A DNA stretch of 64,000 nucleotides from Anagrus nilaparvatae (Eukaryota; Arthropoda; Insecta; Hymenoptera; Mymaridae). Below the pieces are notes generated by a model. It had not been told where the DNA came from, ran no database searches, and worked only from the letters and a program-made list of their open reading frames with translations. The translations under genes and the position numbers were made by a program. The stretch lies in contig JAKSXM010000007.1 in the NCBI GenBank assembly GCA_022575985.1, forward strand, positions 39,186,501-39,250,500, given 5' to 3'. Of the stretch, positions 12,652-22,590 are shown piece by piece; within the stretch, counting starts at the first letter, position 1; every line of letters starts with the position of its first letter.

Positions 12652-12898
12652 TTTTATTCAATTTAATGGAGTTAAATACTGTATTGGAGCAGTTATTGTA
12701 ATTGACATGAATGCTAAAAATAAAAAATTAAATTTTGGTTTAATTTCCAAAATTTATGAATACAAAGAAAATGTTTATTTTTTAATGCACGAATTAGAAT
12801 CTGAGTCCTATGATGATCATTTTGAAACATATGTAGTTACAATGACTGATCTTCCAACCACTTTTAAAAATGTTAAAGATCTTTTATTGTCCTGTTAA
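12652..12898 (+). pseudogene. Transposase-like protein, C-terminal end after the insertion
   Basis: Bases 12652-12655 repeat the TTTT target site. From 12656 the frame reads IQFNGVKYCIGAVIVID and then MNAKNKKLNFGLISKIYEYKE in phase, ending in a stop at 12896-12898. The pattern 'NG-x-KY-x2-G' followed by 'FG-I-x-I' and a 'VYFLMHELES-x5-DHFETYVV' segment is the usual C-terminal end of this protein family. Reading 4532-4534 (TTT) directly into 12656 keeps the frame without any repair, so the LTR element split one exon. The internal ATG at 12707 is not a start. Confidence 0.7.
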
Positions 12899-13615
12899 AT
12901 TTGTACTTTTGTTGAAAGAAATAACGTTCAGTATGTCGGCACTCGTTTTAAATTATAATTAGCATAATTATCTTATTTTTTAACTTAACAAATGTTATTT
13001 TACTCTAATTGTTTGTATGATTACTAAAAAAATATGTAATTTTAATTTAAATAAATATGCTATAATATAAATAATATATATTATATATACATTGTTTCAA
13101 ATTAATAAATATTTTAATACTATTTAATTAATAAGTATTACCTTACAAAATTTTAATCCTTATATCTTAAATATAATCCTTCAGTTTTAAAAATAATAAA
13201 AATTTTATAAGCTTTAAATACATCCTAAAAAAAATGAATAAAAAATTTTAATAAAGTTTTTATTAAAAAAAATCATTAATTTTCAGAGTTGCCCCATATA
13301 TATTATGTGAAAATTTATTTCATATTCTTATTATTTTATATAAGTTATAGAAATAAAATATTTTTTTCTTCAAGAAAATATTTTTATTTTTTTATAAAAT
13401 ATTTTTATACTCAAGATATGTATATATTTATATATTTTGAAATAATTATTTTTCTATTTATTTTATTATTTGTATAATATTCAAAGTAAAATTAATTAAT
13501 TGCAATTTTGCCCGTTCATTAATAATAAATAAATAAATAAATAAATTTCGATTAGTCATTTTTTTCCGTATAATAGGCATATGTTCGTACAAAACTAAGC
13601 TTAATCATAACCCAG
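12899..13615. other. AT-rich sequence without a gene
   Basis: Low-complexity A/T sequence with a short AATA/AAAT microsatellite at about 13525-13545. The small frame at 13289-13477 is made of Phe, Ile and Tyr codons typical of random AT DNA. This stretch may contain the 3' end of the two-gene element, but no terminal repeat was recognised. Confidence 0.5.
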
Positions 13616-13773
13616 AAATTCTAGTTTAAATCACATCTCAGCGTTGGGTGAGATTCTCGCCTAATTTTGTTTTGTGCGCTATCCACATTTTGCTGGTCGC
13701 AACGCAAGCTATCATTTTGGCGCTGTAGTCAACTGAATTTTTATCCGTGTAAGAATTATAAATATATATAATA

Positions 13774-14906
13774 CTAGCTGCCTCTGGCTCGCTTTGCTCG
13801 CCCCGGCAACCGCCATGGGGGCTGCGCCCCCCTGGACCCCTGGATCTTGATTTTTCCAAAGATATGTTGTTTTAGGTTACTCAATATTTTGTAAAATAAT
13901 CTTTTTTTACTCGAAGTAATATCTAAAACTTACGGAATCATAAAAATTACGGGCTTATTAATCCAGACGGTTAATTAGTGAACAGCAATACAAAGCTTCG
14001 TTGCTCTTCCATAGAATCCACAAGCAAATGTTGTTTCCCTCGACTACCCATTTTAAGGTTTTACCTTATAATAGCTGTTCAAGGTTCTTTTAGTTCCTAT
14101 ATTCAGTTACTACATTAGTGGCTGATAAAAATTAGAAATATATATAATATAAGTCCTAAACTTATAATTACTTCTAATTATAGAAAAACTATTGTAACTT
14201 TTGAAAGATAGAACCAATTATCTTGAAAATTCAGATGGATACGTAAAAAATATACCTGAATCGAATGAAATTCTTTTTGATAAGAAAATTTTTCCTCGGT
14301 TTTCAGTTTTTTTTTTTTTTTTTTTTAAATTTGATAAAAATTTTTTTTTTGGAAATCCAGTTTTTTTAAAATAAAATTTTTTTGCCGTAATCAATCGAAA
14401 TAAAACCTAGCCTATGTTTTGCTCCGTAATTTTTTCCGTCTTTTGCCGTAAACCCCGCGTCTCTAACTTTTATCGCGTTCTAGTTTATCCATTTCGGACA
14501 TACACACATAATTAAAGATTTATATATATATAGGAAGGATTAGTCCTAAACTTTTATAATTTTCGAAAAATGATTGTAACTTTTGACAGATCGAGCCGAT
14601 TAACTTGAAAATTTAGGTGGATACGTAAAAAATATACCCGAATCGAATAAAATTCTTTTTGATGGTAAAATTTTTCCTCGGTTTTCAGTTTTTTTGATTT
14701 TTTTTTTAAATTTGATAAAAATTTTTTTCTTGGAAATTCAGTTTTTTCAACATAAAAATTTTTCTTCATTATCAATCGAAATAGAACCTAGCCTATGTTT
14801 TGACACGTAATTTTTGCCGTCTTTTGCCGTAAACCCGATGTCTGTAGCTTTTATCGTTTTCTAGTTTATCGCGTTCGGACACACATAATTAAAGATTTAT
14901 ATATAT
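13774..14906 (-). mobile_element. Helitron-like element, first copy
   Basis: On the minus strand the sequence ends GAGGCAG-CTAG with a T after it (CTAG at 13774-13777, host base 13773), the CTRR|T rule of Helitron 3' ends. Upstream on that strand lies a GC-rich block with a GGGGGC-x3-GCCCCC hairpin (about 13817-13833). The same block recurs at 14908-14980. The body contains 375-bp repeats also found next to a canonical Helitron end at 24.0-24.8 kb. No Rep/helicase is present, so a copy would be non-autonomous. The 5' end was not identified. Confidence 0.5.
14137..14905. repeat. Two direct copies of a 375-bp repeat
   Basis: 14137-14525 and 14541-14905 share AGTCCTAAACTT, a GATACGTAAAAAATATACC block, TTTTTCCTCGGTTTTCAG, CCTAGCCTATGTTTTG and CACACATAATTAAAGATTTA at equal spacing. 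A third copy lies inverted at about 24030-24420. It has the same orientation relative to the Helitron-like end in both places, so it is probably an internal part of that family. Confidence 0.75.
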
Positions 14907-14907
14907 A

Positions 14908-15360
14908 CTAGCTGCCTCCGGCTCGCTTCGCTCGCCCTGGCAGCCACCATGGGGGCTGCGCCCCCCTGGACCCCTCCACTTTATCTTTCTAAAAATATGT
15001 TTTAGGTTACACAATATTTTGTAAAATAACCTTTTCTTATATCCAGCGATTTAACCCGGGTAATACTCTGAAATAGTTTTTTAGAAGAGATTTATTAAAA
15101 TTTCATTTGAATTATTATTACTATTATTATAATTATTTCTGATTTGTCCACATTAATTATTTAAAAAGTTTGGTAATTAATAAATAAAAAAACATTATTT
15201 AGTAATTATCTGAAAAATTATTTTAATAAATGTCTAATGTGTATTAATAAATTATTTATATAAATAAGTAAAAACATAAATAATTAAAAAAATGTAAATA
15301 ATAATTTTCACAGCCTGTATGTTTCACAGCCTAGCGATTTGGCCCGGCTACGCCCGAGTA
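14908..15360 (-). mobile_element. Helitron-like element, second copy end, with decayed short repeats
   Basis: CTAG at 14908-14911 preceded by A, then the same GC-rich block as at 13774 (GGCTCGCTTCGCTCGCC and GGGGGCTGCGCCCCCC). Beyond it, a block starting CAGCGATTTAACCCGGGTAATACTC (15046) recurs at about 15335 as CTAGCGATTTGGCCCGG. The latter could be another element edge. Confidence 0.45.
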
Positions 15361-15548
15361 ATACTCTGGAATAGTTTTTTAGAAAGGCATTATTAAAATT
15401 TCAATTTTTTATTCCAATACGTTAGCTTATGGTAAAATCAAAGCAAGAAAAATTTGGTAAAAAGAAATAGGTTAATAGAAATCGTTAGTTTTTAATAGTT
15501 TTTCTCTTGCACTCAAAAGGTGATTTATTTTAAATCTCTCCCAATGAT

Positions 15549-15673
15549 AAGGTAGGAAGGGAGTACAGTTTTAATGGGTAAAAGCCAGTTAAGCCGAGTC
15601 CCACATAACTATCAGTACAGACGCTGAAAGGTACGCATAACGCATTTCTCTACTCCCTACCTACAAAAAAAAA
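15549..15673 (+). repeat. LINE 3' end, left boundary of the inverted structure
   Basis: The sequence AAGGTAGGAAGGGAG...TAAAAGCCAGTTAAGCCGAG...ACGCATAACGCATTTCTC ends in A9 at 15663-15673. It is the reverse complement of 21591-21717, which is the 3' UTR of the R1-like LINE at 21591-22590. Matching stops at 15549 on the left, so only the LINE tail is present here. The bases after poly(A) (GCTATTTTCTACTTT) are also shared in inverse at 21575-21590. Confidence 0.75.
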
Positions 15674-16773
15674 GGCTATTTTCTACTTTATACACAGAAA
15701 AACGGTGTTGAAAATTGATGTTGGATGCTTAAAAAAGTTCTTCTAGCAACTTGAAACTTTGGAAAAAGGTGTTAGATACTTTGGAAAACGGTGTTAGCTA
15801 CTTTTGAATTCGGAATTTGAGGTAGGATGCTTCAAAAAGTTCTTCAAGCTACTTCAGACTTCCGAAAACGGTGTTAGCTACTCTTGAAATAGAAAACTGA
15901 GGTTTGATGCTTCAAAAAGTCCTTCTAGCTACTTCAGACTTTGGAAAACGGTGTTAGCTCTTCTTTAAATAGAAAATTGAGGTAGGATGCTTAAACAAGC
16001 TCTTCTAGCTACTTCATACTTCGGAAAAAGGTGTTGGGTACATTGAAAAACGGTGTTAGGTACTTTTGAATTAGCAATTTGAGGTAGGATGCTTCAAAAT
16101 GCTCGTCTAGCAACTTCGTACTTTGGAAAATGGTGTGATATACTTTGGAAAACGGTGTTAGCTACTCTTTAAATAGAAAATTGAGGTAGGATGCTTAAAA
16201 AAGCTTTTATAGCTCCTTCATACTTCGGAAAACGGTATTAGCTACTTTTGAATTGGGAATTTGAGGTAGGATTCTTCAAAAAGCTCGTCTAGCAAATTCA
16301 TACTTCGGAAAATGGTATGGGATACTTTGGAAAACGGTGTTAGTAACTTTGGAAAATGGTGTTAGCTACTCTATAAATAGAAAATTGAGGTAAGATAATT
16401 CAAAAAGTTCATCTAGCAAATTTATACTTCGGAAAATGGTATGGGATACTTTCGAAAACGGTGTTAGTTACTATGGAAAACGGTGTTAGCTACTTTTGAA
16501 TTCGGAATTTAATTTAGGGTGCTACACAAAGTTTTTCTAGCAACTTCGTACTTCGGGAAACGGTATTAGATACTTTTGAATACGGTGTAAGCTGCTTTTG
16601 AAATTGGTGTTAACTACTTTTGAATTTGGAATTTAAGGTAGGATGCTTCAAATAGTTCTTATAGCAAATTCATACTTCGGAAAATGGTCTTAGATACTTT
16701 GGATACGGTGTTAGCTACTTTTAATTTCGGAGTATAAGTTTGGATGCTTCAAAAAGTTCTTCTCGCAACTTTG
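15674..16773. repeat. Left array of the inverted satellite structure
   Basis: About eight irregular units in which AAAACGGTGTTAGCTACTTT, GAGGTAGGATGCTTCAAAAAG and TCTAGCAACTTCGTACTTCGG alternate, with unit lengths of roughly 90-190 bp. Near 16773 the orientation flips to the reverse complement. No coding capacity. Confidence 0.8.
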
Positions 16774-18891
16774 AAGAGCTTTTTTAAGCATACTACCTTA
16801 ATTTTCAATTAAAAGTATCTATCACCGTTTTCCAAAGTATCCCACACCGTTTTCCGTAATATAAAGTTGCTGGATGAGCTTTTTGAATTATGTTACCTCA
16901 ATTTTCTATTTATAGAGTAGCTAACAGCGTTTTCCAAAGTATCTAACACCGTTTTCCGAAGTATGAAGTTGCTAGAAGAATTTTTTTGAAGCATCCTACC
17001 TCAAATTACTAATTCAAAACCAACAAACACCGTATTCAAAAGTAGTTAACACCATTTTCCAAAGTATCTAACACCGTTTTCTAAAGTATCCCACACCGTT
17101 TTCCGAAGTATAAAGTTGCTAGACGAGCCTTTTTAATTAACTTACCTCAATTTTCTATTTTTATAGTAGCTAAAACCGTTTTCCAAAGTATTCAACACAG
17201 TTTTCCGAAGTATGAAGTTGCCAGAAGAACTTTTTGAAGCATCCCAGCTTATATTCCGAATTCAAAAGTAGCTAATACCGTAATCCAAAGTATCTAACAC
17301 CATTTTTCGAAGTATGAATTTGATATAAGAACTATTTGAAGCATCCTACCTTAAATTCCAAATTCATAAGTAGTTAACACCGATTTCAAAAGCAGCTTAC
17401 ACCGTATTCAAAAGTATCTAATACCGTTTTCCGAAGTATGAAGTTGCTATAAGAATTTTTTTGAAGCATCCTACCTCAATTTTCTATTTAAAGAGTAGCA
17501 AACACCGTTTTTCAATGTACCCAACACCGTTTTCCGAAGTGAAATGTTGCTACAAGAACTTTTTGAAGCATCCTACCTTAAATTCCGAATTTAAAAGTAG
17601 CTAACACAGTTTTCCAAATTATTCAACACCATTTTCCGAAGTATAACGTTGCTAGATGAGCTTTTTGAAACATCTTACACACGAAACCTAAAAGAGTTTT
17701 TTGTTACGCAGAAAATATTGAATGTTTATTTAATTCCTCTCTAAAGAATTAAATAAACATTCAATATTTTCTGCGTAATAAAAAACTCTTTTAGGTTTGG
17801 TGTGTACATCAAATTCATAATTATTAATTAACTAACACGGTTTTCCAAAGTACCCAACACCCTTTTCCGAAGTATGAAGTTGCTAGAAGAACTTTTTGAA
17901 TCATCCTAACTTACGTAACTTAAATTCCGAATTTAAAAGTAGCGAACACTGTCTTCCAAAGTATTCAACACCGTTTTGCGAAGTATTAAGTTGCCAGAAG
18001 AACTTTTTGAAGCATCCTAAATTAAATTCCGAAATCAAAAGTAGCTAACACCGTTTTCCAAAGTAACTAACACCGTTTTCCAAAGTATCCCACACCATTT
18101 TCCAAAATATAAAGTTGCTAGATGAGCTTTTTGAATTATCTTACCTCAATTTTCTAGTTATAGAGTAGCTAACACCGTTTTCCAAAGTATCCCACACCAT
18201 TTTCCGAAGTATAAAGTTGCTAGACGAGCTTTTTAAATAATCTTACCTCAATATTCTATTTATAGAGTATTTAACGCCGTTTTCCAAAGTATCCCACACC
18301 GTTTTCCGAAGTATAAAGTTGCTAGACGAGCTTTTTGAATTAACTTACCTCAATTTTCTATTTATAGAGTAGCGTACACCGTTTTCCAAAGTATTCAACA
18401 CCGTTTTCCGAAGTATTAAGTTGCCAGAAGATCTTTTTGAAGCATCCCAACTTATATTCCGAATTCAAAAGTAGCTCAGACCGTAATCCAAAGTATCTAA
18501 CACCGTTTTCCGAAGTATGAATTTGCTATAAGAACTATTTGAAGACTCCTACCTTAAATTCCAAATTCAAAAGTAGTTAACACCGATTTCAAAAGCAGCT
18601 TACACCGTAATCAAAAGTATGTAATACCGTTTTCCGAAGTATGAAGTTGCTAGAAGACCTTTTTTGAAGCATCCTACCTCAATTTTCTATTTAAAGAGTA
18701 GAAAACACCGTTTTCCAATGTACCCAACACCGTTTTCCGAAGTAAGAAGTTGCTAGAAGAACTTTTTGAAGCATCCTAACTTACCTAACTTAAATTCCGA
18801 ATTCAAAAGTTGCTAACACCGTTTTTCAAAGTATATAACACCGTTTTCCAAAGTATCTGATTCCAAAACTAGCTAACACCGTTTTTCAAAG
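16774..18891. repeat. Right array of the inverted satellite structure
   Basis: The same motifs in reverse orientation (GTAGCTAACACCGTTTTCC, GAAGTATGAAGTTGCTAG, CTTTTTGAAGCATCC). It is about twice as long as the left array and continues after the Penelope-like insertion at 21148-21590. Units vary in length, as expected after unequal exchange. Confidence 0.8.
17678..17804. mobile_element. 127-bp hairpin MITE with TA target duplication
   Basis: Arms of about 59 bp run inward from CACAC and are complementary with only about two mismatches, around a loop of about nine bases (CTCTCTAAA). Both ends contain AAACCTAAAAGAG next to the ends. The element is flanked by TA at 17676-17677 and 17805-17806. 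TA duplication and this compact form fit a Tc1/mariner-type MITE. Near-perfect arms suggest a recent insertion into the satellite. Confidence 0.8.
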
Positions 18892-18907
18892 TATCTATTC
18901 ACCTGTA

Positions 18908-19933
18908 CTTTCTACTGTTAACTCTCCCACACACAAATTTGCAAAATATTTCAGTTCACTAATAACCAATAGTACTAGTAGACCTAACTCATATATAAGA
19001 AATAGCAAACATTTCATAGAAAAGATTTCCCAGACACATATTCCTGACAACCATATACTAATAAGTCTAGACGCCTCTAGTCTTTTCACTAATGTCCCTC
19101 TAGATTTATTAAAAACCAGTATTGAAAAAAGATATTCTTCAATGATAAAACACACAAACATTCCCCTCAATGAATTTCATAATGCCATAGATTTTTTCCA
19201 TAACCATACTTATTTACAAATTAATTGTCAATATTATCAACAAATTCATGGGTCTCCTATGGGTTCAGCAGTTTCCTCAATATTTGCTGATTTAGTATTA
19301 GCAGACCTTGAGGAACATTGCTTGAATCAGTTGGATTTCAAACCCACATTTTTTGTTCGATATGTTGATGACATACTTACCTGCATACCCATTGACAAGA
19401 TAGAACACATCCTTGATACATTTAACTCATACCATAGCAGATTACAATTTACCCATGAATTGGAAACAGACAACAGCATAAATTTTTTGGACGTTAAATT
19501 AATAAGACACAATAACAAATTATCTTACAACTGGTACAGAAAACCCTCCTCATCAGGTAGATATCTCAATTTTAACTCTGGCCACACGAAACATCAAAAA
19601 ATTGGCATGATCTACACTTTAGTTGATAAGGCCATCCTATTGTCTGAAACATGTTACCATACTGAAAATCTAAATATAGTAAAACAGCTTCTAATTAACA
19701 ACAGTTATCCAACAAAATTCATTGATTTTTATATGAAAAAAAGGGTTAATACATTAGAGTATAGGATTACCAATTCTATTGAAAACAACACTCAATATGA
19801 CATAAACAAGCAAATCTTAGCCAAAAAACCCAAAGTTAACATTCCACATGTAGAAGGATTTTACAATAGCATGAGTGGTATGCTCAAAAAATTGTACCCA
19901 TATCTAATATCACCAACAATAACAGCAATCTAG
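18908..19933 (+). pseudogene. Penelope-like reverse transcriptase, truncated
   Basis: The frame is already open at the 5' junction (...STVNSPTHKFAKYFSSLI) and passes LISLDASSLFTNVP, the ATG at 19142, GSPMGSAVSSIFADLVLADLE and the catalytic FVRYVDDILTCIP (about 19345-19385). KHQKIGMIYTLVDKAIL follows. These are the RT motifs 3-7 of Penelope-like elements, with the YVDD box intact. It ends in a stop at 19931-19933 before the endonuclease, where intact family members usually read through. The first part of the RT is absent. Confidence 0.85.
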
Positions 19934-19977
19934 TCATTAAAGCCAAAGATAGGACTCCTAAGGGTGAAATAACTAAT

Positions 19978-20478
19978 GTGATATACAAAATTGATTGTGA
20001 GCAATGCGATGCAACTTATGTTGGACAAATCAAAAGAGAAGCATCTGTACGTATAGGTGAACATAAAGCTGGTATTGATAGAATCATCAAAAAGGAAATT
20101 AAATTGGCTAAAGAAAAAGAAAAAGAGAAATCAGTACCACCTGTAAGTACAAGAATTCTTAGAAGTATGAATAAGAATAAGAACAATCCTACAATAGAAG
20201 TTCCTGATGACAACTACAACATAGAAAGCACCAATAAAAAAGATGAAGAAAAAGTTGTCACACAACATTACATTGATAATAAACATAATTTTAAATGGGA
20301 TAATTTTTCCATTTTAGACAGAGAACCCAATTATCATAAACGTAATACTTCTGAGGTACTTCACATCAATACACAATTAAACCCTATCAACCTAAAAGAA
20401 GATTCACAAAGTCTTTTTAAACCATATTTATCTGTGATTCATAGAATGAAAAAGTACATGCATTCATTGTTTACATAA
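19978..20478 (+). pseudogene. GIY-YIG endonuclease domain of the Penelope-like element
   Basis: VIYKIDCEQCDATYVGQ and, 11 residues on, RIGEHKAG form the GIY-YIG core seen in Penelope-like elements (residues 1-35). A Lys/Glu-rich linker follows, then HNFKWDNFSILDREPNYHKRNTSEVLHI, the conserved end. In the element this nuclease nicks the target DNA. The frame lies after the RT stop at 19933 and is probably separated from it by a mutation. The C-terminal part is nearly the same as at 62397-62660. Confidence 0.85.
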
Positions 20479-21135
20479 AACAACTTTACGTTACCATGAC
20501 AACATACCTAGTCACTATTTCATATTTCTTTTATCGATTAAAAATCATCACATATAATTTAACTAAATATCAATAGATGTCACTACCACTACCCTTTTAC
20601 AAACATATTTAAATTATTATTATTTTAACTGTAATGTTTATTTTAGAAATAATTACTGTTATATATTTTACGATCAGATATATTTATTTATTTATTTACC
20701 ATTGTTTAATTATTAATTTTAAGCATTCTGTGATAATAGTTTAATAATGTACATTTAATTTATTCTTATATTTTTTATATGACTTGTTAATATGATAATG
20801 ACTTATGGTATGTAATAATTAGAATTTAATATTTGCAAACACAATAGGTTAAATTATTTTTCAAAATTTTTTTTTACAGATTTTTTAATCATGAATATTA
20901 AGATTCTAAGATTTTTATGACTTTAGGCTCTATACACCTATTTTTAATGCTATTAATAATTATATCACAAGTAAGATCCATTTAATTAATAATACATCAT
21001 GTTCAATTCATGTATATTTTAACTTTTGTTAATTTTTTGTAGATTTGATAAGGGCCTCAAATAGAGGCCGAAACGTCATTATAAAATAAATAAAATCATT
21101 TTTTACTCGAAAAAAGGTCAAATTATTTCATATTT
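20479..21135 (+). other. 3' UTR of the Penelope-like element with a hammerhead-like motif
   Basis: About 650 bp of AT-rich UTR. At 21043-21078 a TTGATAA, a six-base stem GGCCTC/GAGGCC and CGAAACGTC form a hammerhead-like core. The UTR ends in ATTTTTTACTCG... and TTATTTCATATTT just before the target duplication. Confidence 0.65.
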
Positions 21136-21590
21136 TATCTATTCACCGTTTTCCAAAGTATCCAACACCGTTTTTCGAAGTATCCCATACCGTTTTATGA
21201 AGTATAAAGTTGCTAGACGAGTTTTTTGAATTATCTTACCTCATTTTTCTATTTTTAGAGTAGCTGACATTCTTTTCCAAAGTTTTCAACACCGTTTTCC
21301 GAAGTATTAAGTTGCCAGAAGAACTTTTTGAAGCATCCTAACTTAAATTCCGAATTCGAAAGTAGCTAACACCGTATTCCAAAGTATCTAACACCGTTTT
21401 CAGAAGTATGAAGTAGCAAGAAAAGCTTTTTGAAGCATGCTACCTCAAATTCCGATTTCAAAAGCAGCTAACACCGTATGCCAAAGTATTCAACACCGCT
21501 TTCCGAAGTTTCAAGTTGCTAGAAAAACTTTTTGAAGCATCCTACCACAATTTTCAACACCGTTTTTCTGTTTAAAAAGTAGAAAATAGC

Positions 21591-22590
21591 TTTTTTTTTG
21601 GTGGGTAGGAAGTAGAGAAATGCGTTATGCGTACCGTTCAGCATCTGTACTGATAGTTATGTGGGACTCGGCTTAACTGGCTTTTACCCATTAAAACTGC
21701 ACTCTCTTCCTACCTTATCCGAGCCTATCCCGGGACCGTTTTAACATTACTTCGGGTATCCGACAGTATAAGTATCCCCCGGCAATGGAAGCCTAAGTAC
21801 CTGATCGTACGTGATGTTCCATAGATCCGGCCCTAGGACCATTGCTTGAACTGTTACTGCAGTTACTCTCCTCAATCTTGTTCCTTGCTCAGTCTCAAAT
21901 CATATTTCTCGATCGTTCAGGTAACTGCTGATGATTCTTCGCAGATATTTTGGCACCTGGAAGTTCCTTAGCCCTTCCATGTAATTGCTCCATCTTGCTG
22001 AGTTAAAGGCATTCTTCACATTGAGAGTCACTAGTAGGATGATTTTTCTAAAGTAGAGATTGCCTGTCTGTGCATTTTCAACGGACACGGGTGATATTGC
22101 TTATGACATCGATAGTTGACTTCTTTCGGTGGAACCCGAATTCTTGGGGAGAAAAGTCTCTTGAAGTTTCAACAGCCCTCAGTATCTGTGGTTGCCGTAT
22201 CTTTTTGTTGTTTTCCGGGCTGTGTCCAGTATTCCTGGAGGACGCAAAGAGTTTTGCAGCATAGTGTCCTCTTTACCCTTACTGATAAGGACCATTCTGG
22301 CTCTTTTCCAGAGTTCGCTGAAGACACCCATTCGTGAACAATTATTGTACATACGTTGTGGACACTCTTGCGTAGCTATTTTCAGAATCTCAGTGGGTAT
22401 TCCATCAGGTCCTGTTGCCTTTCCATTTTTGAGCGAGAATACTGCTGTTACAAGCTCATCCACGGTGAATTTGGGTATATCCTCTTCTTGACCTTCTAAA
22501 AAAGTAATTTTCTTTCTCCCTTTCATGGTGGGTAGGGAAATGTCCGTCAACTATACGGCCAACCTCCTCTTCGTTCATAACGCCACTAGC
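21591..22590 (-). pseudogene. R1-like LINE, 5'-truncated, RT fragments
   Basis: Reading leftward: EEEVGRIVDGHFPTHHE (about 22580-22525), a frameshift, then DIPKFTVDELVTAVFSL and GPDGIPTEILKI (RT fingers), a further break near 22180, then TLNVKNAFNSARW and YLRRIISSYLNDRE (22088-21900), then VTVQAMVLGPDLWN and GDTYTVGY (to about 21770). The YADD box is lost in the final part. The 3' UTR runs to poly(A) (T9 on plus, 21591-21599). The upstream end stops where the 144-bp satellite begins. The order of motifs fits an R1/TRAS-like RT. Confidence 0.75.

Larger units (their letters stand above)
18904..21135 (+). mobile_element. 5'-truncated Penelope-like element
   Basis: The satellite is interrupted by 2.2 kb flanked by the 12-bp duplication TATCTATTCACC (18892-18903 and 21136-21147). 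It holds a Penelope-type RT, a GIY-YIG endonuclease and a 3' UTR. The 5' end, including the start of the RT gene and any pseudo-LTR, is missing, as in incomplete target-primed insertion. A second, inverted copy of the same family lies at 61990-63190. Confidence 0.85.

Noticed and set aside
13638..13859. 73-codon reverse-strand frame rich in Gly, Arg, Ser
   Set aside because: It is the GC-rich Helitron-like tail read in one frame; no homology recognised.
21043..21078. Calling an active hammerhead ribozyme
   Set aside because: The core deviates at two normally invariant positions and no clear cleavage site with stem III is seen; reported only as hammerhead-like.
22070..22491. Several overlapping plus-strand frames of 60-100 codons
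   Set aside because: They are antisense shadows of the R1-like RT on the minus strand.
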